This document shows positions 54,210 through 64,000 of a stretch of 64,000 nucleotides of DNA, one piece after another; the stretch's first letter is position 1; each line of letters starts with the position of its first letter. A program made the position numbers and the translations under genes. The notes below the pieces were generated by a model that saw nothing but the letters and a program-made list of their open reading frames with translations, ran no database searches and had not been told where the DNA came from. Source of the DNA: Paralichthys olivaceus (Eukaryota > Chordata > Actinopteri > Pleuronectiformes > Paralichthyidae); NCBI RefSeq assembly GCF_024713975.1, contig NC_091113.1:16211001-16275000 (forward strand). The letters are read 5' to 3'.

Positions 54210-56897
54210 TTAAGGTGACATCTGATTGGCCTCCTCCGGTGTGACATCACAGGACAGGAGCTCGGAGAAGAGAGCTGGGAGCCAGTACTGTGCCTCTCCA
54301 GCTGCTTGAGCGTCCAACCAGGCCAAGCCTTCTTTCAGCAGGTGGTCCTAGAAACACGAGAGGTTTCTTTACAGGGTTCACACTCAATGTTTTTTCTTAT
54401 TATGACCAGAGAAGCGAGAGTCTGGCTGCCATATAGTCAAATAAACTCCCTGACACTTACCAGGACGTGACAAGCACGTTCCTTCTCCCATTTCAAGCTC
54501 TCCTTGATCTCACTGACTGTGACGTATCCCTTTTTCTACAAATGAACACAGAAACAAACAGACATCAGGATTTCCCACACTAGTACAATCTATAAATGGA
54601 CCCTTTTCTGACCAGGAATATGTAACACTGTTACAGAGCTGTCTCTATCTATCTGTTAATGACAGACTTTTTGGTATGTGATAATGTAATTTGAAGAATA
54701 ATTGTGTAATGTAAATGTAAAATCCAAAACTTTACAAAAAGAGTAATTTTATAGCAAATAATAGAAATGAATATAGCCTTTGCATTAAAAAGAGAATGTA
54801 AAGATCTCTGGTAGGCAAAATGAAACGATAAAACTTTTAAACTACAGCCAAAAAACTGTTGCAGTGATATGGAGATCCTAAAACACTTTCCCCAGATATA
54901 ATTAGATATTATGTTTGTTTTCAATGTTGTGTGATGATTGAAGATGGATACAGATACAGAGAACTGAGCTACAGTAGTTGTACCTCGGCCAAATCTTAAA
55001 CCATGAACCCAGGAGCTGCACGTTACCTCAGCCAGCTGTAGGACCACAGTATGGTCCATGTTAAGCTCTGCTGGGACTGACTGCACCAAGTAAGAACCAC
55101 CGACAGGAATCATCCCAAAATCACTCCCCATCACCTTCAGCTTCTTTATGGCTCTCATCAAGTCGTCTCTGAGAAGCACATATTAAATCACGTTAATTAA
55201 AGAACAACTCAGATCCGACATGGACATTCAGGCTTGTTAAGTTAACCTAGATAGAGAAAACCTGACAATAACAGATACTGTGTGTGTTTGAGTGGTTTTA
55301 CTTACTGGCTCACATCCTGAGCGTATTTACCTCTTCCTTTCAGAACTCTCTGATGGAGTTCATCCAACGTAATGAGCCCTAAATGAAAACACATGTTATG
55401 AGGCTGCAGCATTACATTCACATCGAGAATGCTGTTCATGACTTCATCTGGTGTTATTTAACTTTCTGACATCCATTGAATATGGCTGAAATATTACTGA
55501 TGGAGTTGAGACCTAAACAGAGTCCATTGATATGACTGTCAACACTTGTTTCTGGTGCCATCAAATACAATCACAATCACTCAGTTTTCACTTAAATTAC
55601 AGACCTCCGTTTCTGTGTTTCAGGGCCAGGCACACTTCAATAATCTGCACACCGAGCTCATAGTAGAAGTCACCGACTCCAAGCATCTCAGACCAAAACC
55701 CTTTTCCAGCTGTGGAAAATAAGAGGAATTATTATGATCAGCTTGAGAAGATATGAACAGAAAACCTGTGATTTGAACAACAATTAAATACTGAAAGATT
55801 CTAACAGGCAAGTGGGTCAACTCCGATGGTGGCACACATTTCCTGAAACTGAACCCTGAATTGTGGGTTCTTTCGAATTTCTTGTTTGTGCTTGCTGGCA
55901 AACTCCTCCAGGTTCGATTTGAACGTCTCCAACTGCTTGGACATCTGGCAGAAAAAAAAAAAGAAGAATTAAAATGATATGATAATGACCAGACACATTG
56001 ACAATCACTACATGGCAGCTGTAGATTTGTGACTTTGAGTCATGACATCATAAAGCAACATTGTTTTAATTGTGTAAAGATGGAAACTAATTTCTCATAA
56101 AATTTAGGAATATCTCTATTTATTTATGGATATTTAGGCAAACTGGTTTTGCAGTCACCAATTCTTTTCTTGTTTAAGGCTGCAAAGATAAGCAGATTAA
56201 ATCATTGAAATATTTTGATCGTCAATTCATTGTTTCATTTATATTTCAAGCAGAAATGCTGAACATCTGATAGTTCGAGGTTAACAAGTAGGAGAATTTT
56301 CTGCTTTTATTGACCTTACATTATTGAGAATTTAACATTGTTGTGTTCATAGACTTAATCAGGGAATTATACTGGTCTCTCAGAAAATGTGAATGATTTA
56401 CTGATGTAACATAGACAAAAAGGTTAATCTAAACATTCATCATATTAGTGAGTAATTAAAATAATAGATGCAGTAAAACTTGTATTATTATTTTTGTGCA
56501 AATAAAGTCAAAATCACGTCACAACAGATTTATTACAACAATGAAACGTCTTTTTTACTAATTAAATATTGTTATTAATCTTATTTTAGTTTTACATTGT
56601 GTTATAATATATATACTTATGATTTATTAGGAATTTATTTCATGGATAAAACGTGAACCTCTACTTTATTGTCCAAGAGTCTGTAGAATGTGTTTTCTGT
56701 TCACCTGGACAATCTGATCCTCTGCAAGAACAGTCCCTCTTTCCTTGTATTTGGCCTGAACAGAGAAAGAAAAACAATCTCAGATGAACTAACGAAGTGT
56801 TTTTGTGGTTAAAGTGAAAACAGATGCTCAATAGCAACTTCACCTCTGCCAGCTTCTTCTTAGCAATTGCTCCCGCCCCGACTCCTCTCCGATGCAT
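54210..56897 (-). CDS. snf8: Vacuolar-sorting protein SNF8 (VPS22/EAP30), ESCRT-II subunit
   Basis: Eight coding exons from the right: 56844-56897, 56705-56755, 55806-55944, 55605-55709, 55306-55378, 55027-55168, 54461-54535, 54210-54347. The sum is 777 nt, in frame, 258 aa, the same length as human SNF8. The start [18 protein letters not shown] and the core [55 protein letters not shown] match the human protein from memory. The N-terminal helices (about 1-60) form the coiled coil. The rest is two winged-helix domains (about 60-165 and 166-250, including [18 protein letters not shown]). SNF8 joins VPS36 and two VPS25 copies in the ESCRT-II Y, which sorts ubiquitinated cargo into multivesicular bodies and recruits VPS20/CHMP6. 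All introns are GT-AG. It is divergent to mettl9, with the ATGs about 1.76 kb apart. Confidence 0.97.
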
Positions 56898-57200
56898 TGT
56901 GAAGATGTGTCGTGTTTATCGCAGAACGACGGAAACTACAATATTCACGTTGGTTAACGTTAAGTGGTGAAGTTATTATTCTAATGAGTGTATTTCATCG
57001 ATGGTCGCAGTTTTCCCTTTAACAGACTCTTCTCCGATAACACCTCTTATCGCTGCAGCAGTCCGCTGCTGCATTAAAGTCAGGAGAGGCTGGAAAACCA
57101 CAAACATTCAGGAATATTTCAGGATGTTTACAGATCGTCCAGTACAAGCGCCTCCATTTTGATTGGTAGGAAGTAAACGACTTCTTCCTGGTCGCTGAAG
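56898..57200 (-). promoter_or_regulatory. snf8: snf8 promoter and 5' UTR
   Basis: DNA directly upstream of the snf8 start, with several CpGs and no TATA box. CCTCCATTTTGATTGGTAGG at 57151-57170 carries an ATTGG (inverted CCAAT) box and a YY1-like CCATTTT. Placed by position and composition. Confidence 0.4.
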
Positions 57201-57399
57201 TGAACAGTTGATTTCATACCGCCCCCTAGTGTCTCTACACTTTCACATCTGCACGTGAAACATGTAAAAAATATATTTTAAATAAAATCAAATCAAATGA
57301 CACAAAAATACATTAATTTGTGCATATAGATTTTCTTTTAATTAAGTTAATCCGTAAATGTCCTTATCATCTTCTGTAATAATATGTATGTTTGTAAAG

Positions 57400-57550
57400 T
57401 TTTAAGTTTTTTAAGTTTTAGTCTTTATTTTCTTCATATTTAAATGTATTATTCTGGTAGCAGGAACAAAAACAATGTCACTAAGCCTTGTACTGTGTAT
57501 GATCGTGTATGTGACAAATAAAACAATCTTGAATCTTGAATCTCTTGTAT
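57400..57550 (+). repeat. Non-LTR element 3' tail with TTGAATC repeats
   Basis: Ends GTGTATGTGACAAATAAAAC AATCTTGAATCTTGAATCTC, the typical GTGACAAATAAA...CTTGAATC ending of fish LINE/SINE copies. No coding part is recognisable. Confidence 0.5.
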
Positions 57551-57654
57551 TGTGTGTAACTTTCTGACCTGAACACAACAGTTGCTATTAAATGTAAATA
57601 ATGTTTGGATCACTGAAGTTAAATAAAACTAGTTTTAACTGTACTTAAGTACAG

Positions 57655-57770
57655 TTTCACTGTGTGGTAATCTCAGTTATACAAGTGTAAAAAAATGAGT
57701 GTAAAAAGAATTTCCCCTTGTGGGATAAATAAAAGGAAGTTTAAGTTTTTAAGTTTAAGTTTAATACACA
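57655..57770 (+). repeat. Second non-LTR element 3' tail
   Basis: AATTTCCCCTTGTGGGATAA ATAAAAGGAAGTTTAAG is followed by short TTTAAGTT repeats. The phrase CCCCTTGTGGGATAAATAAA is characteristic of fish LINE 3' ends. It lies 110 bp from the tail at 57400, so this is an insertion hotspot or one composite. Confidence 0.5.
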
Positions 57771-58653
57771 GGAAGAGTTATTTATTTATTAGGGGGATGA
57801 AAATCTCAGCAATTATTCAAATGCACGATAAACATTTCATTCACAATGAAACTTTATTTCTGAAAATCTATAAACCGAGTTGCTTTTTAAGATGTTTGAC
57901 TCGACTGTGTGAATGTCAGGTCAGTAATACTGAAACAGGTGGACATACTTCGACAGGAAAAACTGAAGTGATGAAATGAAGTGTGTCAGGAAAAAGTGTG
58001 TCTGATTGATTTGACTGATTCTCGTCCTCAGAAATATGAACTGATCAGACCCATCACGAGGAGACACGCCTTCACCTGATCGATCATCGATGACTCTGAA
58101 CATTCCTGAACAATCGTCATGGCATCATTTCTCATCATTGACAAACACCAACAAAGACTTTAAACCAAACACCAAAGTAAACATGACCACGTCCGGAGCT
58201 GTGCGCGCTCCCGCGAGGTACACGCTGCCCACGATCCTCGGCGGGTGGGCAGACCTCGTGACACCCCCGGAAGTAACCCGGAAGCTCCTTCCAGAGGTGC
58301 TGTGTGGATGTCGAGCTAGAGACTGTTTGTTTTTTTGCTAACACGTATTCACCTGTAAGCTGGTCTGTCAATAAAACGCCAGAAGAAGAAGAGGAGCTCA
58401 GACACTGTCCGCGTGTTTACGATCAGACAATGGATTCAAGCGACTAAGATGGAGAGTAAATAGCAGCGTGTTGTGTCAGAGCCGCCGCACCCTCAGGTTT
58501 GTTTGTCTCTTGTCTCGGAACAGGAGACATGCGCCGGCGTGTTGTTTTGCAATTGGCCGCCATCACCCTGTGTATCATCCAATATTAAGCGCATCTCGCT
58601 GAACCAGTCTGCTGGACTCCTCAGAGACTGATCCTCCACAGTTGTTGTCCATT
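57771..58653 (+). promoter_or_regulatory. mettl9: mettl9 upstream region and promoter
   Basis: From 57771 to about 58150 the DNA is AT-rich and I see nothing. From about 58190 CpG density rises. Two ETS-like CGGAAG words lie in CCCCGGAAGTAACCCGGAAG (58264-58283), and an ATTGG box in GCAATTGGCCGCCATC at about 58550. No TATA box is seen. The region between 58190 and 58440 could include an unseen upstream exon. Confidence 0.45.
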
Positions 58654-61899
<3,246 letters not shown>

Positions 61900-63145
61900 A
61901 AACCAAATCCGCTGCGCGGCTGAGGCTCTCAACTTTATCTCGGATGGGTTTAGTGCAATCTTCACAAGCTTCATTTGTAAAATATGATATTTCTGATTTG
62001 CTCAAACAGTGTGAGTCAGACGTGAAGCTCAGGTTCTGTAGTTCCTACATTTACCAGCCATCTTGTGTGACAGTGATACCTCTACCTTTTAAGCAAAAAA
62101 AAAAAAGTGAGTGGCAACTGACTGCTATTGAAATGCCACAGAAGATCAGATCCTCTCAGACATATCACCATGTTGTAGATGTTTATTCAATTAAGGTCTG
62201 TCATTTGTGGGAAGTGTTTACTGTAAGTGTTTCCTTCTCTAATGATACTGGGAAGAATCGTGGTTGAATTAATTAACTCTGCATCTGATGCAAAGGACCA
62301 GTGTATGCACAAATGTGGGGAATGGAGCAACTTGTGTTTTAATGCTACATTTTAAACTTGATTCGTGATAACAGGTGTAATATGAGGCCTTCTTAAAGGG
62401 AGCCTGTGTAACTTTAAACAGCAGTTACTGCAGTCACAGGTCACAATGACTGAGTTGTATTAGATGTGTGTGTGAAGATGTATTAAGTTGTTTCTCTGGC
62501 CATTTGGTTTCCACCAACTACTGAGAAACATATCTGGCTCTTGAGCTACTACTGCACTGTTCACTACATCGCTGCTAACATGGTCTGCCTGTCAGTTTAA
62601 GCTGAGATCAGCTCACAGCTGTGGCTGGAAATTACCTTATTTAGAGTAGTGCTGTGGGCGGGAAAACCAACAACAGTTCAAATACAGCTATTATGAACAA
62701 CTTTGAAATTAAATGAACTCTCTGGATCCATTGCTTATATGCAAAATACTGTTAAGTTTAACTTTCATGGTGAAACATTGTGTAACCATACCACAAGTGG
62801 AAAAAAGCCATAAAGGCAAACTTTACACAGTAATATCTAACCACAGTTTGCTGACATTAACCAGTTTTAACTTCCAGAACAAGTATGGCTGTCGCAGATA
62901 ATCTTTGAGTCAATTCCACTTAAAGCAAAGGTGTGTCTGTTTTTATGATTCGTTTGTTTTTTTTATTTGTGAGAGGAAAAAAATATTCATCAAAAAAGTT
63001 ACATGGTCTCGCTTTATTAAATCAGTGTTGTTGTGTGTATGTTACTGCACAGCGAATGCTTTGGAATTGTGCCACAATGAATGCAACATTTTTATTGTCT
63101 GATATGATGATAGCTCAAGAATAAAAACTACATTTCATTATGCAT
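61900..63145 (+). other. mettl9: mettl9 3' UTR
   Basis: Unique sequence from the stop codon to an AATAAA at 63120, with no competing perfect AATAAA seen earlier. An A12 run lies at about 62095-62106. Confidence 0.55.
63120..63125 (+). terminator. mettl9: mettl9 polyadenylation signal AATAAA
   Basis: AATAAA followed 30-50 nt later by a GT-rich stretch (CTTGTTTGTCTGTGTGACG), giving a 3' UTR of about 1.25 kb. Confidence 0.65.
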
Positions 63146-63800
63146 TTCTCAGCTCTTGTTTGTCTGTGTGACGAAGTGAATGTGAGGTGTCGTGCTTCAC
63201 TTTCACTCAATGATGTGACCCAGAAGTTAGAAAAGTCAAAACACAATGATGTGTATTGTGTGAGCAGTTCCTACTTTTAATAGCTGTGTCACACTTACTC
63301 TTACATATTACATGGTCGCACTTGCGAAAATTACCCAAGCCGAAATGTCAGAAGTAGAATAGTTACTAATACAACAAATACTATACTTGAAGGTTTTAGT
63401 TTTATCATGTTCACGTGACATCATGTATTGTCTCCACATAGCTGTTTTTTTAAAATTGCAAAATACAAAATTCAACAGGCAAAATCATTTACAACAATAT
63501 AAGTACATTTAATTTAAATACACATACATATGCACAAGCACCAACATTATATGTGAGACATTTCAAAATGAAAATGAATTGATTTTTTTTAATTTAAAGT
63601 AATAATAAATAAAATTAAAATTGGGTAAAATCTAATTTACCTTCAGCCCACCTTCATATTATATTAGTTAGTAGAAGTATTATTTAATTTGAATTCTCTG
63701 CCCTCCATTATGAGAGCAGCACTAGTTTTACTCAAGGTTAAAGATCACATATCTATGGTGAGTTCATTTACTCGTGCATTTCCTTGTACATGGCAGCTGT
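63146..63800. other. Intergenic AT-rich spacer
   Basis: I see no gene or recognisable repeat between the mettl9 polyadenylation site and the CpG-rich DNA at the right edge. Confidence 0.6.
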
Positions 63801-63819
63801 ATGCAGTGAAAAAAAAAAC

Positions 63820-64000
63820 GAAACCCGGAATTACTATCTTTTCCACGTAGCTTGAACGTAGCTTCGCGTATGCAAACGCCGCTTCCCTCTTCTCTGATTG
63901 GCCGAGCGCTCCCGGTGTTTCCCGTCTCCCATTGGCCGCCGTCGTCTTGGCCACTTCCCCGGGCCACGTCGCGCTTTCCTCGCCATTTTCCCGTCGTGTG
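63820..64000. promoter_or_regulatory. CpG-rich promoter-like DNA at the right edge
   Basis: An abrupt rise in GC and CpG, with two inverted CCAAT boxes (GATTGGCC at 63896 and CATTGGCC at 63930). At the edge, CCTCGCCATTTTCCCG on the plus strand equals a YY1-like AAAATGGCG word on the minus. It is probably the promoter of a gene outside the window, direction undecided. If transcribed leftward, an ATGGCGAGG start is available at about 63985 but leads into a basic 50-residue frame I do not recognise. Confidence 0.45.

Overview
The window is teleost nuclear DNA, most likely from a percomorph fish (inference). It carries intron-rich vertebrate genes with GT-AG introns, CpG-rich promoters, long CA/GT microsatellites and several dispersed repeat families of the kind seen in bony-fish genomes. 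No prokaryotic gene layout and no CRISPR array is present.

Left edge, 1-2226: one end of a hAT-superfamily DNA transposon on the minus strand. The visible part of its transposase is open across two exons, and a long T/A hairpin lies near its terminus. From 2227 to 7.9 kb there is repeat-bearing intergenic DNA. Two TMEM238-family membrane protein genes follow on the plus strand. The first, at 7.9 kb, appears to have a 5.4-kb intron in its 3' UTR that holds noncoding blocks resembling conserved enhancers. The second is at 14.9 kb. DNA rich in LINE tails and microsatellites runs from 15.1 to 21.5 kb.

The centre holds foxk2 (plus, nine coding exons, 615 aa) and wdr45b/WIPI3 (minus, ten exons, 344 aa), tail to tail. 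As I recall, this is the human 17q25 neighbour pair. A tRNA-Arg(CCT) gene sits between the wdr45b promoter and the 3' end of the next gene. That gene (minus, seven coding exons, 900 aa) is the most unusual in the window. Its N-terminal region, spread over six small exons, resembles the TRFH-like N-terminal domain of the shelterin protein TIN2 (TINF2), and it is fused to about 14 C2H2 zinc fingers.

The right part holds snf8 (VPS22/EAP30 of ESCRT-II; minus, eight exons, 258 aa) head to head with mettl9 (histidine methyltransferase; plus, five exons, 330 aa). The window ends in a CpG-rich, CCAAT-box-bearing stretch that looks like the promoter of a gene outside the window. I assembled all exon chains by hand from splice signals, reading-frame continuity and remembered orthologue sequences. 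Five of the six chains or single-exon ORFs end in frame at lengths equal or close to family lengths; the zinc-finger gene has no remembered orthologue length to compare.

The genes do not form one pathway. WDR45B (autophagy, PI3P effector) and SNF8 (ESCRT-II, acting on PI3P-marked endosomes) both act in endolysosomal traffic, but nothing in the sequence shows that their proximity is functional.
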